From DATAXP01 sp036272935 (GTDB lineage: Bacteria; Planctomycetota; Planctomycetia; Pirellulales; PNKZ01), in the NCBI GenBank assembly GCA_036272935.1, contig DATAXP010000091.1, positions 8,964-72,963 on the forward strand: a stretch of DNA of 64,000 nt. Direction: 5' to 3'. The translations under genes were made by a program, and so were the position numbers. Shown piece by piece: positions 17,234-25,065 of the stretch. Numbering within the stretch: position 1 is the stretch's first letter; every line of letters starts with the position of its first letter. The notes under the pieces were generated by a model. That model searched no databases and was not told where the DNA came from. It worked only from the letters and a program-made list of their open reading frames with translations.

Positions 17234-17775
17234 ATGCGGTCGATCAACTGCTCAACCTCGAACGGCTTGTGGAGGAACTCGTTCGCGCCGACCGCCTTCA
17301 GATCGGCAATCTTGTCCTCTTCCACCATGCCCGAGATGCAGATGATCTTGACCTCTTCCATGGTGCTATCGCTGCGGACGCGCTGGCACACTTCCTTGCC
17401 GTTGATGTCGGGCAGCATGATATCGAGCACGATCAGGTCGGGATGGTACTCCTTGACCATCATGCCGGCATCGAAGCCGTTGTTGGCTACGCGCACCTCG
17501 AAGCGGCCATCCTTTTCGAGTACGTCGGTAATCAACTCGACCAAGTCCTTGTCGTCGTCAACCACCAGCACCTTGCGCTTGCCGCTCTCCAGCGCGTCGG
17601 TCGGAATGCCGTTGTCACGCATGAAGTTGAACAACTGGTCGCGCGGGATGCGGCGGAACCGGCTCCCCGGCACCCGAAATCCCTTGAGCTGACCGGAGTC
17701 GAAGCAACGAATGATCGTTTGCTGACTGACTTTGCAGATCTTGGCGGCTTCGCCCGTTGTAAAGACGGTCTTCAT
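17194..17775 (-). CDS. Response regulator with N-terminal excisionase-type HTH and C-terminal receiver
   Basis: 193 residues. Residues 1-55 are a MerR/excisionase-like DNA-binding helix-turn-helix (FTTGEAAKICKVSQQTIIRC, then FRVPGSRFRRIPRDQLF). Residues about 68-190 are a receiver: acidic pocket VVDDDKD, phospho-acceptor Asp in LIVLDIMLPDINGKEV, Thr/Ser position IICISGM and Lys in FLHKPFEV. The domain order is the reverse of most response regulators. It forms an overlapping pair with the soluble kinase. Targets are unknown. Confidence 0.88.
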   Translation of the reverse strand: MKTVFTTGEAAKICKVSQQTIIRCFDSGQLKGFRVPGSRFRRIPRDQLFNFMRDNGIPTDALESGKRKVLVVDDDKDLVELITDVLEKDGRFEVRVANNGFDAGMMVKEYHPDLIVLDIMLPDINGKEVCQRVRSDSTMEEVKIICISGMVEEDKIADLKAVGANEFLHKPFEVEQLIDRMCALLDIEAAHAR

Positions 17776-18150
17776 CGCGTCAAACCACCCCTCTCCCTAG
17801 CCTGGTGGCCAGTAAAGCGGGGCTTCCCTGCTCGCGCCGAGATGGGGGGCAACATGGGAAGCTCCTGATCCTCCGTGGAACGCTTGTGCTCAGCTTAGCC
17901 GTAGCACCCGATGCCCTTAAATCCTTTACCCAGTAATGCTTGTGCAATCGACAAGACTATCCGCACTTTCCGAATTTGCCGATCTTGCCAGCGAGGGAAT
18001 TATAGCCATGCTCCTGATTCCGTCAATATCGATCCGTGGGAAGCAAAGCGTTCCATAACAATAAGTTATGGATTCTCGCTGCGATGGCTAGCAACTTTTT
18101 TTCAGCCGCTTTTTCAGGACGAACAGGAAGTCCAGGTTGCTTCTGGCGAT
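17776..18150. other. 375-bp AT-richer gap between mnmG and the regulator gene
   Basis: No convincing gene is seen; short open frames here have no protein-like composition. The gap is less GC-rich than its surroundings and holds a perfect hairpin, CCATAAC-AATAA-GTTATGG (18053-18071), about 80 bp beyond the mnmG stop. It must contain the promoter of the leftward regulator-kinase pair. Confidence 0.5.
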
Positions 18151-20004
18151 TTACGGCGAACAGTCTCCATCCGGTGCGCGACTGCTCGCCGGCGAGCCGC
18201 AATGGGCCATCACTAGCGCCAAATCCGCAGGGGTGATCCCGCTGATACGGCTGGCCTGGGCAAACGAGGTGGGCTGGATGCGAGACAACTTCTCGCGTGC
18301 TTCGGTCCGCAGATGCGCGAGGGCGGCAAAGTCGAAACCTTCGGGTATTCGCTTTTCGGCCAAGCGGCGTTGGCGCGCGATCTCAGTCTCTTGGCGCGCC
18401 ACATAGCCAGAGTACTTAATGTCACACGTCACCTGGTCGGCCACCTCAGGGTCGACTTCCCGTAAGGCGGGTAGCCGAGTGACCATATCGCCCCAGGTCG
18501 TCTCAGTGCGGCGCAGGAGCTTGTCGAGCGTGGTCTGTGCATCGAGCCGCGTGGAGGCAAGCAGCTCATTCGTCCCTTCGATTGCGGTGGCCTTGGACTG
18601 ATAACGCTGCCAGCGGCTGGCATCGACGAGTCCCAGCCCATGTGCCAGCGGCGTCAGTCGCCGATCGGCGTTGTCGTGCCTGAGCAGCAATCGGTACTCG
18701 GCACGGCTGGTGAACATGCGGTATGGCTCATCGACGCCGCGCGTCACCAGGTCGTCGATCAACACTCCGATGTAGGCTGCATCGCGCGCCAGCACCAACG
18801 GCTCGGCACCACGCAGAGCCAGGGCGGCATTCGCGCCGGCGATGAGTCCTTGCGCGCCCGCTTCTTCGTATCCCGTGGTGCCGTTGATCTGCCCGGCCAG
18901 GTATAGATCATCGACCAACTTGGTTTCCAGCGAAGGACGCAACTGATCGGGAGGGGCGTAGTCGTACTCGACGGCGTAGCCATAGCGCATGATCTGGGCG
19001 CGCTCGAGGCCTGGAATCAGGTGAAACATCGCATCCTGCACGTCGCGCGGCAAGCTGGTCGAGACGCCATTCACGTACACTTCGTGTGTCGCGCGTCCCT
19101 CGGGCTCGAGGAACAGTTGGTGCTGCGTTTTGTCGGCAAAGCGCACCACTTTGTCTTCGATGCTCGGACAATAACGGGGGCCGCTCGAGCGAATCTGCCC
19201 CGAGTACATCGGCGCCCGGTGCAGGTTCGCGCGGATCAGGTCGTGGACCTGTTCGTTGGTGTGCGTGATCCAGCAAGGAAGCTGCGGCGTGGTGATGGCA
19301 TCGGTAAGAAATGAAAACGCTTGCGGGCGATCGTCTCCCGGCTGCATCTCGGTGTTTGCGTAGTCGATCGTGCGTCCGTTGAGGCGCGGCGGTGTACCGG
19401 TCTTGAACCGTTCGAGCCGAAACCCCAGCCGCTGCAACGCTCCGGAAAGTCCCGCGGTGGTTCCTTCGCCGGCGCGGCCGCCGGGCGTTTTGCACTCACC
19501 GGTGTGCATGAGTGCTTGCAGAAACGTGCCTGTGGTGATGACCACAGCCCGCGCGCGATACACGGCCCCGCCTCGGACGATGACTCCCGCGACGCGCGAT
19601 CGTTCACCCGAGCATTCGATTTCCAGGTCCTCGACCACTTCCTGGCGCAGCGACACGCCGGGCAGGTCCTCGATCAGCCGCTTGATTTCCTGCTGATAGG
19701 CTTTCTTGTCGGCCTGGGCGCGGGGGCTGTGCATCGCCGGCCCCTTGCGACGATTGAGCAGGCGAAACTGGATGCCGGTCGCGTCGATCGCCCGGCCCAT
19801 CAAGCCGCCGAGGGCGTCGATTTCGCGGACGATTTGCCCCTTGGCCACGCCGCCGATCGCCGGGTTACAGCTCATCTGGCCGACGGTGTCGAGATTCGTC
19901 GTCAGCAGCGCGACGCTTGCGCCAAGCCGAGCGGCGGCGGCAGCTGCCTCGGTGCCGGCATGCCCCGCGCCGACAACGACGACATCAAAATCGTAGTGCA
20001 TCAT
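18151..20004 (-). CDS. mnmG: tRNA uridine-5-carboxymethylaminomethyl modification enzyme MnmG
   Basis: 617 residues starting at tandem ATGs (20004 and 20001; the frame is open upstream without homology). FAD-binding GAGHAG in VVVVGAGHAGTEAAAAA, then MSCNPAIGGVAKGQIVREID, the conserved Cys-containing block, and the C-terminal helical domain ending YSGYVARQETEIARQRRLAE. MnmG works with MnmE to modify wobble U34 in tRNAs, using FAD and folate. MnmE is not in the window. Confidence 0.96.
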   Translation of the reverse strand: MMHYDFDVVVVGAGHAGTEAAAAAARLGASVALLTTNLDTVGQMSCNPAIGGVAKGQIVREIDALGGLMGRAIDATGIQFRLLNRRKGPAMHSPRAQADKKAYQQEIKRLIEDLPGVSLRQEVVEDLEIECSGERSRVAGVIVRGGAVYRARAVVITTGTFLQALMHTGECKTPGGRAGEGTTAGLSGALQRLGFRLERFKTGTPPRLNGRTIDYANTEMQPGDDRPQAFSFLTDAITTPQLPCWITHTNEQVHDLIRANLHRAPMYSGQIRSSGPRYCPSIEDKVVRFADKTQHQLFLEPEGRATHEVYVNGVSTSLPRDVQDAMFHLIPGLERAQIMRYGYAVEYDYAPPDQLRPSLETKLVDDLYLAGQINGTTGYEEAGAQGLIAGANAALALRGAEPLVLARDAAYIGVLIDDLVTRGVDEPYRMFTSRAEYRLLLRHDNADRRLTPLAHGLGLVDASRWQRYQSKATAIEGTNELLASTRLDAQTTLDKLLRRTETTWGDMVTRLPALREVDPEVADQVTCDIKYSGYVARQETEIARQRRLAEKRIPEGFDFAALAHLRTEAREKLSRIQPTSFAQASRISGITPADLALVMAHCGSPASSRAPDGDCSP

Positions 20005-20062
20005 GCCGCCATCATAGCAAACGTGAATGGCGGGAAGCCCAGGGAAGGCCGGCGTCGCCTTT

Positions 20063-20857
20063 CTAGGCTGGCGTGGCGTCGGGCGGCCTTCCCTGAGCTT
20101 GGGCTTTCGCCATCCAGGCCACAATGGCCGTCGCCACGCCCCAGCCCAACAGGCCGCCGACGATTACGTCGCTGACGAAATGTGCATGCACGGCGACGCG
20201 TTGCATCGCCACGAGCACCGCCAGCGCGTAGAACCACACCCGGCCGCGTGGATAGAACGCCGACAACATCACCGCCAGCCCGAATGCCGTGGCCGCGTGC
20301 CCTGATGGAAAGCTTTGGTCGCCGCTGCCACCGTGTCCCAGGGGCCACCAGGTTCCGAAGGTATCGAACGGGCCGTGCTGCGATTGATCCGCCAGCTTGA
20401 GCCAAGCACGCGGGCGTAGCCTCGCCAGCGACAACTTCACCAGGTTGGCCGAAAGCCCCGCGGCCAGCGTCCCGCCAGCGAGCCAAACGATCCGTCGCCG
20501 GCGCGCGGCGTCGAGCACCCAGGCGGTCACGATGATCAACGCCGCGCCGATGCCGTCGCCAAACGTCTCCGCCTCATCGAGCACTCCGTGCAAGAAGTGC
20601 AGCGAACTGTCGTCGAACGACCAGCGCGCGACCGGCAGGTCGAGCGTAAAGAACGCTAGCACGGCGGCCAAAGCGCCTGCGACGACCGTGCTCGTGCGAT
20701 GCAAAGCCAGGGAAGACACGACAGGTTTCCACGAGCGAGTTTCCACGCGAAGTGTATCGCCGCCGCCTGGAATTGTCTTGGTCGATTCGTAGCGGTCGTA
20801 GGGCCGCCGAGCCAGCACACCAAATGACGTTCCGCCGATTGTCTGAAGCGCGTACAT
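20063..20857 (-). CDS. PAP2-family membrane phosphatase
   Basis: 264 residues from the ATG at 20857; a GTG at 20878 is an alternative. About six membrane segments. The three-part phosphatase signature is present: KLSLARLRPR (KX6RP), FPSGHAATAFG (PSGH) and QRVAVHAHFVSDV (the SRX5HX3D type, with Gln for Ser). Members dephosphorylate lipid phosphates such as undecaprenyl diphosphate or phosphatidate at the membrane. It lies 58 bp downstream of no same-strand gene and is divergent from the glycosyltransferase by 50 bp. Confidence 0.88.
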   Translation of the reverse strand: MYALQTIGGTSFGVLARRPYDRYESTKTIPGGGDTLRVETRSWKPVVSSLALHRTSTVVAGALAAVLAFFTLDLPVARWSFDDSSLHFLHGVLDEAETFGDGIGAALIIVTAWVLDAARRRRIVWLAGGTLAAGLSANLVKLSLARLRPRAWLKLADQSQHGPFDTFGTWWPLGHGGSGDQSFPSGHAATAFGLAVMLSAFYPRGRVWFYALAVLVAMQRVAVHAHFVSDVIVGGLLGWGVATAIVAWMAKAQAQGRPPDATPA

Positions 20858-20907
20858 TACGCCGCCTGTTGCATGCACACCTCGTCAGGCTCAAAGGATT
20901 CGTTGAC

Positions 20908-22638
20908 ATGAGCGAGTCATCCCGTGATCGGCTCTGGATCGTTGTCGTCGGCGCGTGCGTGCTGCTGACGCAACTGGGGGCAACGACCTTTTGGGACGAA
21001 GACGAGACACTTTACGCCGAAATCGTGCGCGAGATGATCGAGCGCAGCGACTGGACGGTACCGCTGTACAACGGCCAGCTCGTCACTGATAAGCCGCCGA
21101 TGGTTTACTGGCTGATGATCGCGGGCATTCGTACGCTGGGCGAGTCGGAACTTGCGGCCCGGCTGGCCTTTGCCCTGTTGGGCATCGCCACGGCGCTGCT
21201 GACTTACGATCTCGGCACCTTGCTTTACAACCGCCGCGCGGGAATGTGGGCGGCGATCGCGCTGGTGAGCAACATCATCTTCGATGTCTCGGCGCGGGCA
21301 TGCACTCCCGATTCGCCGCTGGTGTTCTTCACGGTCGCAGCGCTGTGGTGCTACGTGCGTGGCGGCGGGCTCATGGGCGCGCCGCTGCGGCCGGCGACCG
21401 CCGTCGCGATGTACGGTTGCATGGGCCTGGGGATGCTGACCAAAGGACCGGTGGCGTTCGTGCTGCCGGTCGGCCTGTTGATGCTGTTTCACTTGCTTCG
21501 TGCCAAACCCTCTCCCCTTGTGGGAGAGGGTGTCTCGGCCGCGACGGCGGACGAGCCGGGTGAGGGGATGCGCCGTTTCTCGCCCCGCCGCCTGTGGCAG
21601 GTGGGCTGGTCGCTCCGGCCGATCACGGCGATCATCGTCATTACTGTAGTGGCGGCGCCGTGGTTCATTGCCGTTGGCTTGCGCACGGACGGCCAATGGC
21701 TGACGAGCTTCTTTGTCGAGCACAACGCGATGCGGTTCCTGAAACCGAACATGGGGCACAAGGGGCCGATCTTTTATCACCCGCTGACGATCATGATCGG
21801 CTTCTTCCCGTGGAGTGTGTTTCTTCCTTTGGCGCTGGTCGCGCTGGGAACGCGCATCGTCCGTGGCGATGCCTGGGCGGCGTCCGACAAGTTCGTCGCC
21901 TGTTGGGCCGGGGCGTACATCGTCTTCTTTTCACTGTCGAAGACAAAACTTCCCAACTACGTACTGCCGGCATATCCTGCGCTGGCGCTGATGACCGGTG
22001 CCTTGATCGACGGTTGGCTGCGGCAAGCGGTCGAGGTGGCTGGCCGTTGGATCACCATTGCGCTTGCCTCGACGGCATTGGTAGGTGCAGGCGCGACCGT
22101 GGTGCTTGGCATCGGCGGTTTGTGGTTCATCGGTGGCGATTACCGCATCGGAATGATTGGAGTGGCGCCAGCTCTCGGCGGGGCCATTGCCTGGTGGCTG
22201 CATCGACAACAACGGCGGCAGGCGAGCCTCGCCGCATTCGGGGTCGCCGCCGTGTTGTTCGTGATGATCGGATTCGGTGTCGTGGGGCCGATCGTCAACC
22301 AATATCATAATGCACCGACCATGGTTGCCGAGTGGCGCGAAAAAGTCGCCCCGGACACGCGGCTCGTGGCGTACTGCGATCTGTGCCCAAGCCAGGTGTA
22401 TTACGCCGGACGAGAGGTGCCGTGCTTCAGGGACAGCGAGCAAGTGCGTCAATTCTTTGCATCATCGCCCGATAGCTTCCTGCTGGTGCGATCGAACCGC
22501 TATAGCGAAGTTGCCAGTGTACTGCCCGACGACATGCGCGTGATCGACCGCCGGGCGCGATTCTTGAAGAAGGGCGAATTCCTGCTCCTCGGGCGACCCG
22601 AGACATTGGTGGCCAGCGCTGGTCGCACGGATCGTTAG
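20908..22638 (+). CDS. GT-C (ArnT/PMT-type) membrane glycosyltransferase carrying an in-frame repeat
   Basis: 576 residues from the ATG at 20908 after an AAAGGA site. About 11-12 membrane helices. The first periplasmic loop has the acidic catalytic-type motif TTFWDEDETLYAEIVREM (about 26-43), followed by DKPPMVYWLMIAG, typical of ArnT/GT39/GT83 enzymes that use polyprenyl-phosphate sugars to glycosylate lipids or proteins. Residues about 200-222 (KPSPLVGEG ... DEPGEGM) are not family sequence: they are the translation of a dispersed DNA repeat lying in a cytoplasmic loop. A strong hairpin begins at the stop codon. Confidence 0.88.
   Translation: MSESSRDRLWIVVVGACVLLTQLGATTFWDEDETLYAEIVREMIERSDWTVPLYNGQLVTDKPPMVYWLMIAGIRTLGESELAARLAFALLGIATALLTYDLGTLLYNRRAGMWAAIALVSNIIFDVSARACTPDSPLVFFTVAALWCYVRGGGLMGAPLRPATAVAMYGCMGLGMLTKGPVAFVLPVGLLMLFHLLRAKPSPLVGEGVSAATADEPGEGMRRFSPRRLWQVGWSLRPITAIIVITVVAAPWFIAVGLRTDGQWLTSFFVEHNAMRFLKPNMGHKGPIFYHPLTIMIGFFPWSVFLPLALVALGTRIVRGDAWAASDKFVACWAGAYIVFFSLSKTKLPNYVLPAYPALALMTGALIDGWLRQAVEVAGRWITIALASTALVGAGATVVLGIGGLWFIGGDYRIGMIGVAPALGGAIAWWLHRQQRRQASLAAFGVAAVLFVMIGFGVVGPIVNQYHNAPTMVAEWREKVAPDTRLVAYCDLCPSQVYYAGREVPCFRDSEQVRQFFASSPDSFLLVRSNRYSEVASVLPDDMRVIDRRARFLKKGEFLLLGRPETLVASAGRTDR
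21506..21575 (+). repeat. Dispersed palindromic repeat read in frame inside the glycosyltransferase
   Basis: CCCTCTCCC (21508-21516) and GGGAGAGGG (21522-21530) form a perfect 9-bp stem, followed by a GACGAGCCGGGTGAGGGGATG tail. The same arrangement (CTTCTCC..GGAGAAGG, then GCGAGCCGGATGAGGGCG) is seen intergenically at 37193-37393. Here it adds about 22 codons with no stop. Confidence 0.75.
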
Positions 22639-22672
22639 CCCCCGGCGACTCGCCGGGGGCTAGAGCGTTTTT
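22636..22672 (+). terminator. Hairpin with T-run at the end of the glycosyltransferase gene
   Basis: A perfect 13-bp inverted repeat, TAGCCCCCGGCGA (22636-22648) and TCGCCGGGGGCTA (22650-22662), starts at the TAG stop codon itself. GCGTTTTT follows, so it has terminator form for the rightward transcript. It lies between convergent genes and abuts the nested repeat element. Confidence 0.7.
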
Positions 22673-22808
22673 CAGCTTGTTGGAGCGGCTCGTCGATGGG
22701 TGCCATGGCCACGCCGCGTGGCGATGATGGTGTGTCGCTTGCATGTCCACGGCGGCCGTGGACATGGCACCCGAATGGGACGCTACAGATTGGCTGAAAA
22801 GCGCTCTA
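22661..22808. repeat. 148-bp nested inverted-repeat (MITE- or REP-like) element
   Basis: Terminal inverted repeats 22661-22676 (TAGAGCGTTTTTCAGC) and 22793-22808 match at 15 of 16 positions. Inside are GGGTGCCATG (22698-22707) with CATGGCACCC (22763-22772), and a perfect 12+1+12 palindrome CATGTCCACGGC/GCCGTGGACATG (22742-22766). There is no gene within. It fills the gap between the convergent glycosyltransferase and cstA. Confidence 0.75.
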
Positions 22809-22823
22809 AACGTTGCTGCGCAA

Positions 22824-24656
22824 CTACGCGGTCGCCGGGATCGGCTGCGGCTGGTGTGGATCGCGTGGTCGAGCACCAACGATGACGCGCACCGCCTCGA
22901 TGAGCATCAGCACTGCCAGGGCCAGCAGCACCAGGCCGATCCACGGCACCGGATCGCGCGGGGCGACAAAGCCTTCCGTGCCGAAAAACTTCGGCCAGGT
23001 CATCGACACCAGCGCCCAAATGCTCATCGTATACATGAACGCCATGGGAATGCCGGTGACAAACCAAACCCACGCCGCCCGCCGCGTGCGCCACAGCCAC
23101 ACGGTCACACCTAGTAGCGTCAACGCGGCCAACAATTGATTGCTAGCGCCGAACAACGACCAGAAGGTGCGCCACACGGGCACCGCGTTGCCATTCGCGT
23201 CGACTGTGTCTTGCAGGATGAACAGGACGGGAACGCCGGCCGTCAAGCCGGTTCCCAGCCAGCTACCGAATCGGCCCTTGATACCGGTAAGCTCTTGGAT
23301 GATGTACCGTCCCAGGCGCGTGCAAATGTCGAGCGTGTCGTAGACAAACGTGGTGAACGCCATCATGGCGAACGCTACGCCCAGCGCCGGGTCGACGCCC
23401 AACGACTCCAAGAACCGGCCGATGCCTTGCGAGTAGAGCCAGTCGGGCTTGGCCTGTTGAACCGCGGGATCGTCGGGGGCGAGGACCATCACGCAGCACA
23501 ACGAAACGATGGCCACCATCGCTTCGAGCAGCATGGCGCCGTAACCGATCGGCCGAGCGTCGGTCTCGCGGCGGAGCTGTTTGCTGGTGGTGCCGCTGGC
23601 AATCAGCGAGTGAAACCCGGAGCAGGCGCCGCAGGCGATCGTGATGAACAAGAATGGAAACACGTTCTGCCCGTTCGCCGCGGTCCAGCCGCGGAACTCG
23701 GGATACCGAATCGGTTCGCCTCCCAACATCAAGCCCAGCGCGCCGCCACCCAAGGCCACGTACAAAAAGAAACCGCCCAAGTGACCGCGCGGCTGCAACA
23801 GTAACCACACGGGGACCATCGCTGCCACCAGGCAGTACCCCAATAACGCGATGTCCCACACCTTGTGAGTCTGCGCGGGAGTGAGATTCAGCAACGCGCC
23901 GAGATCGAAGGGTATTTTTTGCCCGGCCCAGATGGCAACGCCAACCAGCGGCACGAAAATCACCGTCGCCCAATTGAGCGTCAGCTTCGTGTATCGCAGC
24001 AACACGCCCATAATCACCGGCAGCGCGAGGTACAGTAGGGACGACGTGGCAATACCCGCCCCGGTGATGACGATCGTCTCGCTCTTGTCTTGCGCGGCCA
24101 AATCAACGGCTAAGGTTTCGGCCGTCTCGGCGCTCGATTCGATTTCAGCCGGCGGCGCCGACCCACGGCGGCTCAGCACTTGATCGCCCGCGAACGAACC
24201 GGCCGTTACGTCGGTGAACGCCACGACGATGTACACCAACGCGATCCATACGAACGACAGAAACATCAAGTACGACCGCTGGCTCATATGGTCCCGGACC
24301 ACTTCGGCGATCGATCGGGCTTTGTGACGGATCGACGCGGTGAGCGACGTCATGTCGTGTACGCCGCCGATGAAGATCGCGCCAACCAGAATCCAGATCA
24401 GCGCCGGCACCCAGCCAAACAGAATGCCTGCCGTGATCGGGCCGATAATCGGCCCGGCGGCCGCGATCGCCGAGAAATGCTGCGAGAGCAGAAATTTCGG
24501 CTCGATCGGCTCATAGTCCACATCATCGCGCAGCTCAACGGCCGGCGTCGTCGCCTCGGGATCGAGCCGCAAGAGCCGCGTGAGCACCCGGCCGTACGTG
24601 ACGTAGGCAATTGTCAGCACAATGGCCGAGACGAGGACGATGGGCAAGAGGGTCAT
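22824..24656 (-). CDS. cstA: Carbon starvation protein CstA (pyruvate/peptide transporter family)
   Basis: 610 residues with about 14-16 membrane helices. Family blocks: FLLSQHFSAIAAAGPIIGP, FIGGVHDMTSLTASIRHKA, FITIACGACSGFHSLIASGTTSKQL with the long conserved middle, and YDTLDICTRLGRYIIQEL near the C-terminus. CstA/BtsT transporters import pyruvate or peptides and are induced when carbon is scarce. An insert at about 165-190 is charged (SAPPAEIESSAETAET). Divergent from the small antitoxin gene. Confidence 0.94.
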   Translation of the reverse strand: MTLLPIVLVSAIVLTIAYVTYGRVLTRLLRLDPEATTPAVELRDDVDYEPIEPKFLLSQHFSAIAAAGPIIGPITAGILFGWVPALIWILVGAIFIGGVHDMTSLTASIRHKARSIAEVVRDHMSQRSYLMFLSFVWIALVYIVVAFTDVTAGSFAGDQVLSRRGSAPPAEIESSAETAETLAVDLAAQDKSETIVITGAGIATSSLLYLALPVIMGVLLRYTKLTLNWATVIFVPLVGVAIWAGQKIPFDLGALLNLTPAQTHKVWDIALLGYCLVAAMVPVWLLLQPRGHLGGFFLYVALGGGALGLMLGGEPIRYPEFRGWTAANGQNVFPFLFITIACGACSGFHSLIASGTTSKQLRRETDARPIGYGAMLLEAMVAIVSLCCVMVLAPDDPAVQQAKPDWLYSQGIGRFLESLGVDPALGVAFAMMAFTTFVYDTLDICTRLGRYIIQELTGIKGRFGSWLGTGLTAGVPVLFILQDTVDANGNAVPVWRTFWSLFGASNQLLAALTLLGVTVWLWRTRRAAWVWFVTGIPMAFMYTMSIWALVSMTWPKFFGTEGFVAPRDPVPWIGLVLLALAVLMLIEAVRVIVGARPRDPHQPQPIPATA

Positions 24657-24753
24657 ACGGGCTCTACCGGAATGGAGCTGGCGTGATCGGTACAGGTTGC
24701 TCGTGCTACAATTCTACTGCGTCCACGAGCCGTTCACAAAGCGAAGAGCAACG

Positions 24754-24969
24754 ATGGAGAAATTCATCAATGCCACATTTGTCGATGGCGTTTTCAAGCC
24801 ATCAGAGCCGATCGTTTTGCCGGCGGGAACGGCAAGCGTAATCATCGAAAGCAACCCGGACGAGAAAAGTAATCAGGCCTGGGACGAACTGCAACGGCTT
24901 CGGCGTGAGTCGCCGATTAACTCGGGTGGGTCGCGGACGACGCGAGACGAGATGCATGAACGCCGTTGA
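24754..24969 (+). CDS. AF2212-like (DUF104) antitoxin
   Basis: 71 residues from the ATG at 24754. N-terminal MEKFINATFVDGVFKPSEP and PIVLPAGT are the DUF104/AF2212 signature of VapB-type antitoxins. The C-terminal half is charged and likely binds the toxin (TTRDEMHERR). The stop overlaps the start of a PIN-domain toxin reading frame by 14 bp, the usual antitoxin-toxin coupling, but that toxin is broken, so this antitoxin appears orphaned. Confidence 0.75.
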   Translation: MEKFINATFVDGVFKPSEPIVLPAGTASVIIESNPDEKSNQAWDELQRLRRESPINSGGSRTTRDEMHERR

Positions 24970-25056
24970 TACCAACGTCCTCGTGTACTTCGTCGACATG
25001 CGGGGGCGCCGCGGTCGATTGAATCCGTCGAGCTTGCCAATCCATTCGCAAACTGA
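24956..25056 (+). pseudogene. Truncated, frameshifted PIN-domain (VapC-like) toxin
   Basis: The ATG at 24956 begins MNAVDTNVLVYFVD, the first strand and catalytic Asp of a PIN ribonuclease. After the Asp codon ending at 24997 the homologous frame shifts by two bases: frame +2 then reads AGAPRSIESVELANPFAN before a TGA at 25054-25056, resembling the A-x-x-P-x-x-x-x-A-x-E-L segment of VapC. The remaining ~90 residues and the other catalytic acids are absent. The 3' end of glnS begins 10 bp later. The toxin cannot be functional. Confidence 0.7.
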
Positions 25057-25065
25057 TCGCTCGCG

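Noticed and set aside
17911..18216. A 101-codon open frame in the gap beside mnmG
   Set aside because: No ribosome-binding site or family likeness; extends into mnmG.
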